From Combretum micranthum (lineage: Eukaryota > Streptophyta > Magnoliopsida > Myrtales > Combretaceae): 64,000 nucleotides of DNA. This document shows positions 12,034 through 24,450 of the stretch, piece after piece. Position 1 is the stretch's first letter. Each line of letters starts with the position of its first letter. Where the stretch lies: positions 1 through 64,000 of the forward strand of contig JAMXBD010003368.1 in the NCBI GenBank assembly GCA_024138025.1, given 5' to 3'. The position numbers and the translations under genes were made by a program. The notes below the pieces were generated by a model. It had not been told where the DNA came from, did not search any database, and saw only the letters and a list, made by a program, of their open reading frames with translations.

Positions 12034-12548
12034 ATCTCCTACTTGGACTAGGCTTAGATAATTCCCTATGGGCTTATTAAAATAACTCATGATCTGATTG
12101 ATTCATTCTTTGTGTGTGATCCTGTAGGTTCACTTAATGTTGGCAGTAGCCCTTGAACACCTTTTAAGCCTACAAGACATAATTGGTCTCTAGCAAGACA
12201 TTATGCATACCCAAATTAAGTGAAAATCGATGATCCGACTTTACCTATTAACAGTTATTTATTTAGTCCTATTGTCACACGATATCTTATGATTAAACAT
12301 AAGGTATGGATTAATACACTCTTATATTGTTTAATCACATATTTCTTAACTCCAAAGTATAACTGACTTAAACGAATGATATTGATAACTCTTTATTAAT
12401 TTATTCGAGCACGGCCATGCATTTCTCAATCTTACTCATCAACAGGTCTAAAAATATCTCTTTCAAATTAATTAGAGGAACAAATCTCATCTTAATCACT
12501 CAACTTCCTCTACATGATTTATATTATGCTAAATCTCAACCTTTATAT
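12034..12548 (-). mobile_element. 3' untranslated part of copia element K, left of the E insertion
   Basis: Non-coding sequence between the presumed polypurine tract and the point where the E LTR begins. Its continuation on the other side of E starts at about 24451 and leads directly into the RNase H coding end of K. Nothing else is recognisable here. Confidence 0.5.
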
Positions 12549-13014
12549 TATGCTAAGTAACAGAGAACACTCAACGAATGAATCTCAAAACGTGAACTTA
12601 ATCGCACAATTGCTAAACAATTACAAATTCAGAGAAAATCTTCTCAATTCAATATCAAAAATGTCAAATATCAGTTATGTATACAAAGACAAGTTTAAAG
12701 GCCTATTTATACTATTGCATGAAAATCCTAAAAAGGTAAATAATAAATACAATATTGACTAATAATAAATACAAATAATGACTAAAGGAAACCCAAAAGA
12801 TAGAATCTAAAAGTCAAAATCCTAATAAATGCAAAATTGACTAAATAATAAATACAAGATATTGTCTAAAGAAAATAGGAAATAAAGCAACAAACTAATA
12901 AAGGCTGGCGGCTTTAGGGCTGGCTCACATCATTTCACTTCGTTTTTCCTTTCTTTGAATCGTCTTGATTTATCCCATTTATCTCATCGTTTGATCGTGA
13001 TTCGTACCGCATCA
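12549..13014 (-). mobile_element. 3' LTR of chromovirus E
   Basis: Closely matches 23977-24450 over its length (both contain 'ggcggctttagggctggctc'). It ends GCATCA, next to a purine-rich tract on the minus strand (tgggtgggagagaa) that fits a polypurine tract. Its start is degenerate relative to the right LTR. The short piece 13015-13077 is the last part of the internal region. Confidence 0.75.
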
Positions 13015-13077
13015 TTCTCTCCCACCCATAAAGAACTCGACTCGAGTTCTCATCTAGATATAAAGGTGTATCGTTGA

Positions 13078-13319
13078 GGTAGAAAGGAAATATTGATAAA
13101 GTCATATTTTACTCAATTTTGCAATAATCAAATCATGTTTACCTATTATAGATTTTATAGAAAATCAAGTGGAAATAGTACTTAAGTGTGTTTATTATGC
13201 TAATTCAGGTCATTGAGGATTTATGAATCAAATACATGCAAATTGGAGAAGTTTTGATCAATTTTGGATAAAAACAGAAGTACACCGCCATTAAGGAAGC
13301 TACGCTGCCAGCTTAGAAG
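13078..13319 (+). mobile_element. Tat/Athila-like LTR H, left part
   Basis: Start of an LTR of the plant Tat/Athila type, split by solo LTR G. The exact left end is not defined; 13078 is an estimate from where E sequence stops. It contains the first part of a GCCGGC-type motif array (13281-13319) that continues on the other side of G. The continuation is 18836-20150. Confidence 0.5.
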
Positions 13320-15440
13320 TGTAAGCCCCGAAAATTTAGTAAATAATTTTAAGATGAACTTCGAAAATAAACCCTAAAAATCACTCCAAATTAAAACCGA
13401 ATTTCGACAAGTCCTAAATCACGAATGAATCCAAAAATTTCTTAATCATGAGAAAATGAAAATCCTTAAAAATAAAATAAGAACTCAACAATCTTCAAAT
13501 TCAAAACCACAACGTACAAAAAAAATTCATATTTAACTCTGACTTATAAAATCGGGTAATATAAACCCAAGAACAAATTATTAAAAAGTAAATAACGATT
13601 AACTTTCAAAATGAAACCCAATTCAAGAATTCCGAAAACATTAAGAGATATTAAATACTTACAAAAATAAAATTTAAAATAAATTTCTCAAATTAAATAT
13701 GTTGTATAAACATAAAATATCAGTTTCTAAATTGGCAAAGACCTAAACCGGAAAATCACCTGGAAACCCTAAGTGGAATACAATAGTTTAAGTCGGCAAT
13801 CTAGCCCTTAACCCTAGAGGCCGAGGTATAGTTAAATGTGTAGAATAGCTCGTAGTAATATAGGGTTGTTTAAAAATATCAGATCGGTAAATTTTTGACC
13901 TATTTCGAACCCATTCGGATACAGACTTCGAAAAGCGTGTCAGGGGGTTCGAGATATCAAAAATATACTATTAGTACCGTTAGACTCGTAATTTCATAAG
14001 ATTTCCAAATATATCAGTTATATAATTTTTCGGGTTATAAAAGTTACAGTTATACCTTTTTATCGTATTTCCATTATTATCGTAATTGATTAAGTCTTTT
14101 GCACTATTCACTTTTATTTCATTACACAATTTTACTATTCTTATAAAGCCTTATATTTTTAGATAAATATTTTATATATTATAGAAAATTTTTTTTCTAA
14201 AATTTAGTTAGTTCGAGCTTTTACGGGATCAGATTCTGTTTAAGACCGATACTAAAAATAAAATAATTAATTAATAATTGAAAAAATTTTTATTTTCATA
14301 AAATAATTTTTTAGAATTTTTCGGGTTATAAAAATATCATTTATAACCCATATTCGCGTATTTTGATCATACCGGTAACATATTTGTTAAAATACTAAAA
14401 TAATCCAAATAATTATTTAAATTTAATTATGAAAAATCTGCTACAAATATTTGGAATAAATTTTCTAATTTTATTTTATTTTATTAAGAAAGTACATTAC
14501 AACCCATACCTTCAAGTACACCTTACACATATCACTTCTTTTTCACTTCAATCTTTCTACACTCTATCCCACACTTCATGGCAGATTTTTCCCTTCTTTA
14601 GGCTGCCATTGTCCTTTATTTGCTCCATTTTGACTAAATTAATTAAATTCCACTCCTTCTTAAAGAAGTTACATTACACATTAATTATACAATTCAATTT
14701 TGAGTCAAATTTCAAACAAACCCTCTCTCTCCTCTCTATCTAATTCACGTGGACAGCAGCCCCCTCCCTTGCTGCCTTGTTTTATTTTTTTCTCTCATTT
14801 ATTCAATTAAAACACTCATTTTCTCTCTCTCTTCATTTACTCATTCTTTCCTTTTTCATTCCTTAGTTTTTCTCTCTCTTTTTCCTCTCTTTCTTTCTTC
14901 ATTTCCTCTTGTTTTTACATGAAAAACAAGCTGCCCCCACTTCTAAAAATGGCTTCCACACTTCATTCTTGAAGATTTTTAAGCAAATCTTCATCTCAAA
15001 GCCTCATAGGTGATATAGGTAAAGTGTAATGAAGGTTTCATGCATCAAATGACCTTCCATAAGCTTAAAAGCTTAGGATGATGATGCCAAAAATGAAACA
15101 CCCTCTTCTCCATTATTATTATCTTGTACCTTAATTATTTTCTTGTTTAAAGTTGTTATATTTTATAGATCTAACTTTTTGTAGCTTTGATTTTTGTTTA
15201 TGCCATAGATCTTGCTATATGAGTTATTATTTTTGTGATTGCTTATGATTTATGCATATATTCCTCATTCACATGTGTTCATGCATTTAAAACTAGTATA
15301 GAAAACTAGATCTAGAGTTTTGAGTTCATAAATGCATTAGACTTTGTTTTATGTTCATGAACAACTTGTAATAGTATGATGATAGTAGAAAATTGTAGAA
15401 AACTCAAGATCTATTTTATTTTCAACAAAAATCATTTTTG

Positions 15441-17180
15441 AAAATTCGGATGAAAATGGAACCATATTTAGAAAAGTTGTTTTTCAACTTCAAAATGTGT
15501 ATTTTTCATTTAAAATGAAGGGCTTAGGGTATAGATAACATAAATGAGTGATTTTGGTGAGCAAAGTTTAGATCTATGAGTTTAAAGTTTATTATCATGG
15601 GTTTCATTTAGATGTATGTTCATATTATGTGTAGATCTTAGATTTGAACTTGAACAAAAATTGTGAAATTCGTATTTTGGCAAGACCCCCATTTAAAAAC
15701 CACTTTCCAAATGTCAAAATGTAATTTTTACTTAAGATAATGAAGGCTTAATATATGTATATCATCAAGACTTCTTTTTACAAGAATCAAAAGTGATTTT
15801 CAAAATAAAAATTCTATTTTCGGATTTTGGCCAAGGCATTTTTAAAACATGTTTTCCAACTCAAAAATGAAGTTTTTATTTAAGAAATGAAAGGCTCTTA
15901 GGATAGATATGTAAGGAATGGATTTTCATAAGTTTAGATAGATTTTATCAAAAGGAATGTCCAAAAATAAATTTTGTAAATTCGGATCCCAACCAAGACC
16001 AATCTTGAAAACCTATTTTTCAACTTCAAAACAAGACTTTTATTAAAGAAATGGAAGCCTTAAGGTATAGGTTTGATTAGGAGATGATTTTTGAAAGATT
16101 AAATGAGTTTTACAAAGAAAACAAGCTCAAATGAATTTTTCAAATTCGGATTTGAAAATAGCCACAATTTAAACACCTATTTCCAAATGCCAAAATGATA
16201 ATTTTGATAGGAAAATAGAAGTCCTAGGGTATATATATAACAAAGACCAAGTTTTGATAAGGATAAAAGGAGTTTATCAAAATATAACCTTAGAAAACAA
16301 ATGGTTTCCAAGAATAGGTTAAACAATGTTTTCATCCTTCAAAATTTTGTAAAATTCGTATTTAGGCAAACCACCTATGTAAACACCTATTTTCTAACCC
16401 CAAGATGAAGGTTTTTATTGAAATAATGAAGGTGATGGTTATATAGATCATCAAGGTTGAGTTTTGATAAAATAAAGTATGATTTTGCAAAAGAAAAACT
16501 ATTTTCTTAAGTCTAGTATAATTCAAAGTTTTGCAAAGTAAAAGTTTTCAAAAAGAATTCTTGGTATTATATGTATACATATAGGTAGATCATCTCATAA
16601 TCTTCATGACAATAGCTTGTAGGTAATACATATATGTATGATGCATTGTAGAAATAAGGTATGAAAATTGAGTTTATCCAAAATTTGTAAATTCGGATGA
16701 TTTCAAAACCATGCCTTAAAAACTCATTTATCAACTCCAAAACTTGTGTTTTATATGAAAAATGAGGAGTTTAGGTCATAGGTATCATCAAGTGATGATT
16801 TTGATAAATTAAGATGGGATTTGCTAAGAAAAATATATAGAACAAGGAGTAGAAACAAAGTAGGAAAAAATTGAGTTGTTGTCAATTTTTATGAAATTCG
16901 TAATAATTGAGTAATGACATGAAAACCCATATTTTTCAAACTCAAATTAGAAGTTTTATCAAAGAAATGAAGTCCTTAGTGGCTAGGCATGGTTGAGCTT
17001 TAATTTTCAAAGTATCAAATGATTTTTACTTAAAGGAATCACTCAAAAACTAATTTTTACAAATTCGGATTTTGGAATCAACCCTACTTGAAAACATGTT
17101 TACAAAGTGTAAAATGGAAATTTTTATGTAGAAATGAAGGTCATAAGTAATATATATAATGAAGACTCAATTTTAACAAA
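15441..17180 (+). repeat. Expanded attcggat repeat array in LTR G
   Basis: About nine degenerate units of mostly 150-225 bases, with starts near 15441, 15667, 15818, 15978, 16142, 16353, 16688, 16894 and 17062. Each opens with 'aaattcggat' or 'aaattcgta', followed by an aaaacc...tttcaac...aaatgaagg...ttagg pattern. It lies in the presumed first intron. LTRs A and B carry about three units. Confidence 0.65.
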
Positions 17181-17710
17181 AATAATTATATTTTCTTAAG
17201 TAATAAATCCAAAACAAATGGAAATGATCAAAGTTAGAAAACTAGACTTTTCATAAGTAGTTGTTATTATGGTCTTGCAAAATAAAAAGTTATAAAATTT
17301 CCTTTTTGCAAAAATCATTAATTTCATGCATACATTAAGCTCATCTCATGTCATTCATGTTAGGGAATCACTCATATTGCATGTATAGCTAATTTATATA
17401 GTAGGACATTACAAACATTTACAAAACTATTTTTCGGAATCGGAAACCGTTACTGATCAGATCTGATCCCTCTGTTCCGAGACCTAAATGTTTTCAAAAC
17501 TTGAAAATAATATTAGAAATAGATAGATCTTTCGAAGTAGATAGAAATCGATATATAATTTACGAAATTCCGAGTTAAAATGACCAAGTTATGGCCGTTT
17601 TAAGTTGGAATTCCCGCCTAGGACGAGAATTTCGAATTTGATAATTTGTATAAGATAGTTTGGATTAGTTAAGTGATGAAATACTTATTAGAGTATTTCT
17701 TCCTTTTTAG

Positions 17711-17780
17711 GTGATCCCGAGATCGATGATTTCCTGCCACCGAATTATTATTACTAAGAGACCGGTGATCCAATGGTCGA
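17711..17780 (+). promoter_or_regulatory. Conserved LTR mini-exon (LTR G)
   Basis: Exactly 70 nt between tttttag and gtgagt. The frame from 17710 reads GDPEIDDFLPPNYYY with stop TAA at 17755-17757. The ATG before the donor reads ccaATGGTCGA. Confidence 0.65.
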
Positions 17781-18751
17781 GTGAGTTTTCTCCTTATTTT
17801 GTTACCTTGTTTGTGCTTGTAGTTAGCCGCATTAGAATTATAGGAACAAGATAAAAATCGATATGAATGGGGATGGGATATATGATGAGACTGTGATGAA
17901 TGTATGCTAAAGAATACTAAAGCATATTGAAACCACGATTCGATTGGATAGCTGCACTGTTCATATTATTTCTGTTATGTGTGTGATATTGGTTGGTCAC
18001 TCTAAAGAATGTATGAATATTTTGACCTAAGCAAAAATTAAATTGGTCATGCATCGCATCGGACATATTGCATTGGTAGCATGCTACTCTTACGCAGGTC
18101 GATCGGTATGGTCTGAGGACTCATCGGGATGACGAACCCGGTATCAGAGCTCATTTAGGGGTACTAAGGCGCATGTGGATGCATTCCTTGGATGAGCCTA
18201 GCCGAGTCGAGTGCTAAGAGCCGAGGGCTTGGGGACTAGATGCAGTCGTGTAGACTTCAATACTATTCCTAACCCAAGATACGGAGGGTGTAAATCCGTT
18301 CTGTGTGTGGGTTCCGGACACCCACAAATAATTGTTTGCTCATGTGTTTGTTCATACATAGCATATGGTTGATTATAACATGTTTATTGTGGTATGAAAT
18401 TAAGGGATTTCTCACTAAACTAGTGTAGCTTATACCCCAATAGCTGTTTAAATGAGCAGGTTATCTCAAGAATGCTAAGTGGGACCGAGATGGTTGGAGC
18501 CGGGAATGACGGGATTCGGCAAGGAATAAGAATGTTTGAAGTTATCAGCTAGGTTTTATGAATTGCCTTATAATAGTTTTATGTAGTGGAATCTTTGATG
18601 AATGTAATTGAAGTATAATGATTTATATTTGAAGTATAGTGAAGTGTAGTTCCTTTACATTGTTACTCAAGTGTACCAATATAAAATGTATCTCTCCAAT
18701 GTGTCTCCTTTATGTGTTAGACGCCTTGTACATAGTATAGAACCCTTCGCG

Positions 18752-18830
18752 TGACTAAGGTGGTCATTCTTAGGCTTTAATATTGTGTACGGCGGACTGC
18801 CACGTTTAGGGTACCCTTTGGGGTGTGACA
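18752..18830 (+). promoter_or_regulatory. LTR-end stem-loops (LTR G)
   Basis: Inner stem TGACT (18752-18756) with GGTCA (18762-18766), loop aaggt. The terminal stem TGCCACG (18798-18804) with TGTGACA (18824-18830) is weaker than in the other families. Confidence 0.45.
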
Positions 18831-18835
18831 AGAAG

Positions 18836-19200
18836 AAATCTTTACCAGCGTTGCAAATTTTTATATACACGCCGGCAAAATCTTTGGCTACGCCACCGGC
18901 TTTTAGCCGGTGTTGCGTGTGTACAGAATGCAAGTTTTTAAAGCAGGATCGAACGCTGCCCGTGTTGAAGAAGAAATTAAGCCAGCTTCTGCAATTTTAA
19001 AGATATGCCGGCACAGTGAGAATCAAAGCCGCCAGCGTTCATAAGGGAAAATCAAGTGGTTTGTGATTTTTCATTGTACGCCGACAACTAGAACGGTTAC
19101 GCCGCCGGTGTTGAAGCCGGTATACATTAAAAAATGCTCTCGAAAATTAATTTTCACATTAAAGGCCGGTCATATTTAATTAAAGGTCGCTGGCCTTTAA
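18836..19200 (+). repeat. GCCGGC-type short motif array in LTR H
   Basis: Repeated short palindromic words such as 'acgccggcaaa', 'ttagccggtgttg', 'gccgccagcgttcat' and 'acgccgccggtgttg' stand out from an AT-rich background. Together with 13281-13319 they form one array near the LTR 5' end. A very similar array lies in the LTR of element C (38925-39215). Confidence 0.7.
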
Positions 19201-20150
19201 TGTCGGTGTAACTCCCCTATGACCATCCATATAAATTTATCTTCTTGTCATTTGTAAAAAAAGGGAAGAAACCCTAGGCACAAAAATACAAATTCTCTCC
19301 TTGCTCCTAGATCTAGATTAGGGTAGAATGCTAGAAAAGTTTTTATTTTAATTTAATTGCGGATTTCACACTAGGATTCAAGTAGATAACGTCATTTGGA
19401 TTTGGATTTCAAGAATAGGATTATTTTGAGGAGGTGATTTTGTTGTTTTTCTTATGTTCATATCTTGGATGATGTTTAAAGCTTGTTCCTTTTATCTTAA
19501 TTAGGGTTTTGAGTTGTAGATCTGATTTATATAATTGATGATCTCTGTTGTTGATTGAATAACTGTATGTATTCGAGTTGTTGATGTTATTTCACATATC
19601 ATGCAATTTTGGCTTAGACCTGGAATCCATGATAGATTAGGATTGAAATTGGAAAATTCCTTTCTGATCGTTTTGTGAATAGCTAATTTGGATTTGAAAT
19701 CACATAGGATATAGATTTAAATTCAATTAGGGTTTGGTAAATTGAATAGATTAGTCAATTAATCACTTTCCTAGGAATAGGGAACATTGATTGGTTAATT
19801 TAGGGTAATAGCTTGCTTTGGGAAAAGAAGTTGTTATCTGGTGCTTGAATTGTTTAAAAACCGAATCCATTGATAATTTGGATTTGCAATTGCATTTGGT
19901 TAATAGCATACATTAATTAATTATTCAGATATGTTGGCTCTAAACCTAATCATTTAAAGGTGTTTGGAATCCTTGTTTCTTGGTAGTTTTATTAAAAGAA
20001 AATAAAAAAGAGAAACATCTTTTGATTTCCTAGCTATGAATTGGACTAATACGGTTGAGAGCTAGTCCTCACTCCCTATGGATTCGACTCGGTATTCACC
20101 GAATTTTTATTACTGCACACACCCGATACACTGCCGGTTAAAGATCTGCT
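18836..20150 (+). mobile_element. Tat/Athila-like LTR H, right part
   Basis: Continues the LTR split by G. The layout is characteristic of plant Tat/Athila LTRs: a GC-rich motif array, then 'aaaccctaggca' and 'agatctagattagggt', a long stretch with 'ttgattgaataactg' and 'gggaacattgattgg', 'cctagctatgaattggact', and finally 'ctccctatggattcgactc' and 'tacactgccggttaaag'. No gag-pol follows, so it is most likely a solo LTR of about 1.5 kb once G is removed. The right end (about 20150) and the target duplication were not resolved. Confidence 0.6.
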
Positions 20151-20207
20151 CATTTAAAGGAAATTGAATATAACTAAATAGAGTTTTAAAAAAAGCATAT
20201 ATTGAAA

Positions 20208-21330
20208 AAGCGTGATCAAATATATCATATGATTCTTTCAACTGCTCAAACTCTACATCATCAGCATCTAAATTCTTCTTCCACATCTACTTTCTCCTTG
20301 TTTCTAGTCTCAACCTGCTTACTTTCAGGCTCCTCCTTTGCTTCCTTTGAAACACTTCATCTATTTTCTTTTCTTTATCTTCAACTTCGTCAATCAGCTT
20401 GTCCTCTAGCTGAACAGTAGTTGATCCATTTTCTTTCTCCTCCTGAACCACTGTTCCCACAGGTTTACTTTCAATAATTTCAGGAGTCTCAATATGTTTC
20501 ATGGCAATTTTAGGCAGTACATCAGGAGTGATGGCTTCTGAAATTTTTGATGGGGTCTCTTGAGGAGTCCCTTCAACATGTCCTTTCCCACTTTCCTTTG
20601 GAGTAGCAACATCTTCTACTTCCTTCCAATTATTACTTTCCATCGACTTCTCAAACTCTATAGGATAATCCAGAGGGAGAAACTTGTCTTCCATTAATAA
20701 CTTCATTCTAAACCATGTTCTAACAGGATGCTTCCCTTCTCGATACATCCTATTCTGTAACCTCTCCCACGAACAAGCATAGCCCTTCAATTTTTAAGCC
20801 ACCAATTTCACTTCCTTTTCTTCAGGAATTTTTACATATTTAAAGATTCTCTCAATCTCATTAATCAATCAACAAATTCCTGATTCCCTAAGTCCCCTCT
20901 AAAATATGGAATATCAATATGTAATTTGAAATCATTCCTTCCATATTTATACCTACATTAAAAATAATCATCAAAATTACATCTTCCATATGCCTTAACT
21001 CTTGTAGATCTGCCACCACCATCACCGCCTCTTCTGCGGGGTTGTCTATCATAAAAAAAAAATCTCATCTTCTTCATCAGTATCATAAGTAATAAAACTA
21101 ATCCTTGGATCACCTTCCGGTTGTCTCCAATAATCCTACCTGCTACTGTTGGCATTGGATTGATAGATCAGGTCATTAAAGTGCTGCTCCATACGCCAGA
21201 ACCTCTGACCTATGTTTTCCTCTACCACCATTCGTATCGGTCATTCGTAACATAGGACTTCTGTACCCTGAAGACCGTCAGAAATACGACCGTCTCTTAT
21301 TCTGCAGTCTACGACATCTCCACAAGATTT
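20208..21330 (-). pseudogene. Gag fragment of chromovirus F
   Basis: The minus-strand frames read as a gypsy Gag: RFWRMEQHFNDL at the N-terminal side, then WERLQNRMYREGKHPVRTW and MKLLMEDKFLPLDYPIEFEK, followed by a long acidic/proline tail to about 20287. Gag packages the element RNA. The reading is broken by stops (between 20790 and 20960) and frameshifts. Protease, RT and integrase of F are missing, cut off where the H LTR begins. The segment resembles the Gag of E (22817-23900), so E and F are related families. The call of Gag is fair; the lineage (CRM or Reina-like chromovirus) is tentative. Confidence 0.65.
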
Positions 21331-21335
21331 TACCT

Positions 21336-21347
21336 GCTCTGATACCA
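21336..21347 (-). promoter_or_regulatory. Primer binding site of F (initiator Met tRNA)
   Basis: On the minus strand TGGTATCAGAGC, complementary to the 3' end of plant initiator Met tRNA, lies three bases from the end of the F LTR. Confidence 0.8.
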
Positions 21348-21350
21348 ATC

Positions 21351-21718
21351 TGATGCAGCGTGAAAGCATTTAAAATAGAAACCGATAGCAACGATCAATT
21401 TCAAACTTGAACTTAATCACACAATTGTCAAGATAATTGCAATTTCAGAGAACTTCTCTTAGAATAGAGTTTCAAAATTCAATAACATTCAAAGTCTTCT
21501 TTACAAAAATAAACCTAAATGACTATTTATAGCATTACAAAGGAAATTCAAAAAATGGAATCCTAAAATATAGATAATAAATGCAAATAAAGACTAATAA
21601 TGCATTCGGTTTTAAATCCTTATCAGTTTTAAATATTAACTGACATTAAATACAATTAAATCCGTATCAGTTTCAATGTTTTGGCATTGAAGGCCGACTT
21701 TAACGCTTCTGCATTATG
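21351..21718 (-). mobile_element. 5' LTR of chromovirus F
   Basis: On the plus strand it runs from TGATGCAGCG to about cttctGCATTA. It shares the 'acttaatcacacaattg' segment with the E LTR but is otherwise a different subfamily. It joins directly to a broken RT frame of E at about 21718, which suggests that F inserted into the RT of E, followed by loss of the rest. Confidence 0.6.
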
Positions 21719-23940
21719 TTGATAGCTCTGCTATCAACACACATCCTCTAACTCCCATCTTCTTCCAACTTCCATCTTTCTTAGGAGTTAACAATGCAGG
21801 TACGACGCAAGGGCTCAGACTATCCTTGATGAATCCCCCTTATCTAATAACTCTTGAGCCTTTTCCTGCAGGATCTCTGTTTCCTTGGGACTCATCCTAT
21901 AATGTGGCAACAGATCAATTTGGTGCTGAATATCTCTCAAAGGAGGAAGCTCCTCTAGCAAATCATCTAGCACCACATCCTTGAACTCCTCCAATACCTG
22001 TTTCACCTCTACTGGGACCTCAGCACTATCTTCCTCCTCTACCTTCAACACACTCTTCACCACTAAAGCCTACACTTTTTTAGATTCTTTCATGGTCTCC
22101 TCCATCTCCTTCTCAAGTTGAGAAATAGTAAAAAATGAACGTCCTTCAAGCTTAGAGCCTTTGGGACGTGAGACTACCTTAAGGGGTAGCAAGCTGTACT
22201 TCACACCTTCTTTCTCTAACCTGTACGTATTTTCTTTCCTAGCATGTTGAGCATCAACATCAAATTGCCATGGCTGCGCAAATAATAGATGGTAGGCATC
22301 CATGTCCACTATATCACAATAGACTTCATCTTTGTACTTGCTAATAGAGAATGGCACTCTACTCCTCTTATGCACATCAATCTGCTCATCAGCCTTAATC
22401 CACCCAATGGTGTATGGATTAGGATGCTTCTCAATGGGCAATTGTAATCATTTAACAACTTGTCTACCAATGATATTCTCACTACTTCCACCATCTACTA
22501 TCAAATCAAATACTATCAAATCAAATACTCTCCCACCAATCATATACCTGGTAAGAAATAACTGGTGCCTCTGACTATCTCCTTCCTTCTTAGGTGCCAA
22601 CATGAGCTTTCTGATAACATATGAAGGTTTATAGTCCTCACAGTCTTCTCCATAATAGTCATCATCCCCATCAGGCTCACAGCATACCAATTCATTCTCT
22701 TCTCTCTCTACAATACTAATAGTCCGCCTGTTGGGACACTCATTGGATCGGTGCCCATGTTGGTTACAGCGGTAGCACTTACCCAGGATTGGCCTAGCAT
22801 ATGGATTGCTTAGCTTCTAGGTCTCTTTAGATTCCATAGGTTGCTTCTCCAATGCCTTCTCACTCCTCTTCTCTCCACTACTAGTAGGTTTTTCTTTAGC
22901 ATTCTTTTCTTTATCATCAACAACTTTACTAGTCCCTATACACTTAACTCTCCCACTTTGATATCTTCGATTACCACCATCAAACCTGGTGTTCCTCTCA
23001 TGCAACATGAGTTCAGCCCTCAACGCCATATTCTTAGCCTCACTCATATTCCTCAAAACAGTCACACCAATCTTATCTTTAATTTGTAATTTTAAACCAT
23101 CTACATACTTGGCCGCTTGCTGCCCTTCACTTTCCCTGAGATCATTGCACTCCGCCAATCTCATGAATTCGGCTGTGTATTCATGAACGGTTCGTGGCCC
23201 TTGATGGCAACGTTGATACTATTGAAACAATATTTACTCATAATCAGGTAATAAAAACTCCCCCTTGAATAGCTACTTCATATGGATCCATGTCCGTACC
23301 GGTTGTCTTCCTTCCCTCAACCGCCTACTCTACACTCTCTCCCACCAGGTAGAAGCATCAGCCTTCAACCTACAAGCCACTGTCTTTAACCTTCGCTCCT
23401 CCGGAACATCCTTATAATCAAAGAATCTCTTCACCTCCACCAACCAATCAAGAAACTCTTCAATATTTAATGTACCATTAAAGTAAGGGAGATCTACCTT
23501 TAAGTGAAAATCTTTACCATCCGATTGATCGTAATCGTCGTAATCTCGGCAGCCTCTTCGGCTCCTACCTCCACCATAACCACCCTTATAGGTGGCTGTC
23601 TTCTCCCATACACCAATTCATCTTCCTTTGAATCATCATCAGAGTTTTGTTCCCTTCTATCCGCATGGATAGGTGGATCAATTGGATTACCATAATCTTC
23701 TATTACCTAGGCTGTCTCCCACCATCAATCCTACCCCTACTAGCATCAACTCCCATGGCGTTAAACTGTTCTATCAAAGTCTCGACAAGCTGCTCTACTT
23801 ACCGTAATCTCTAATCCATGGCATCCACCACTACCCTTGGAACCGATTATTCAGCCCCTTAGACTTTCGCATCATGAACACCGTCATAAATACGACTATT
23901 GTCAACATCGTTGCCAGAAGACATCTTGCAGGATCTTACC
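21719..23940 (-). pseudogene. Chromovirus E gag-protease-RT fragment
   Basis: Order on the minus strand: Gag (about 23900-22800, with FHLKVDLPYFNG, FLDWLVEVKRFFDYKD and a WWERV motif); a CCHC zinc knuckle near 22715-22770 (CYRCNQHGHRSNEC); aspartic protease with VDGGSSENIIG at about 22470-22530; a linker with HPNPYTIGWIK and DIVDMDAYHLLF; and the first part of RT ([18 protein letters not shown], then MCVDSRAIN) ending at about 21719. This is the typical gag-pol order of plant chromoviruses. RNase H, integrase and most of RT are absent. Several stops and frameshifts are present, and a 15-bp tandem duplication sits just before the protease active site. It is non-functional. Confidence 0.8.
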
Positions 23941-23942
23941 TT

Positions 23943-23954
23943 GCTCTGATACCA
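23943..23954 (-). promoter_or_regulatory. Primer binding site of E (initiator Met tRNA)
   Basis: On the minus strand TGGTATCAGAGC lies three bases from the LTR border at 23958. Confidence 0.85.
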
Positions 23955-23957
23955 ATA

Positions 23958-24450
23958 TGACGTAGCATGGAAGCATTAAGTAACAGAGAACACTCAACAA
24001 GTGAATCTCAAAACGTGAACTTAATCACACAATTACTAAACAATTGTAAATTCAGAAAAAATCTTCTCAATTCAATACCAAAGATTTCAAATATCAATTT
24101 TGTATAAAAAGACAAGCCCAAAGGGCTATTTATCCTATTTCATGAAAATCCTAAACAGGTAAATAATAAATACAATAGTGACTAATTATAAAGACAAATA
24201 ATAAATAAAAATAATGACTAAAGGAAACCCAAAAGATAGAATCCTAAAAGTCAAAATCCTAATAAATGCAAAATTAACTAAATAATAAATACAAGATACC
24301 GTCTAAAGAAAATAGGAAATAAAGCAACAAACTAATAAAGTACGGCGGCTTTAGGGCTGGCTCACATCTTTTCACTTCATTTTTCCATTCTTTGAATCGT
24401 CTTGATTTATCTTATTTATCTCGTTGTTTGATCATGATTCGCACCACACA
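23958..24450 (-). mobile_element. 5' LTR of chromovirus E
   Basis: Matches the left LTR at 12549-13014. On the plus strand it begins TGACGTAGCATGG and ends near caccacaca at 24448-24450. The flanking target duplication could not be confirmed. Confidence 0.75.

Larger units (their letters stand above)
13320..18830 (+). mobile_element. Solo LTR G (Tekay/Del-like), 5,511 bp
   Basis: It begins TGTAAGCCCCG, ends GGGGTGTGACA, and is flanked by agaag at 13315-13319 and 18831-18835. No gag-pol is inside. Its unusual length is explained mainly by an expanded repeat array (about 15441-17180). A C/T-rich first exon ends at a possible donor at about 15019, and the mini-exon is at 17711-17780. Of the long LTR families here it is the longest. 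Confidence 0.93.

Noticed and set aside
14429..14743. 104-residue frame in LTR G
   Set aside because: AT- and CT-rich promoter-proximal DNA, no homology recognised, not kept in related LTRs.
13078..20150. Target-site duplication for LTR H (aaagg on both sides)
   Set aside because: The right-hand aaagg does not abut a plausible CA end, so the match was treated as chance and the borders left approximate.
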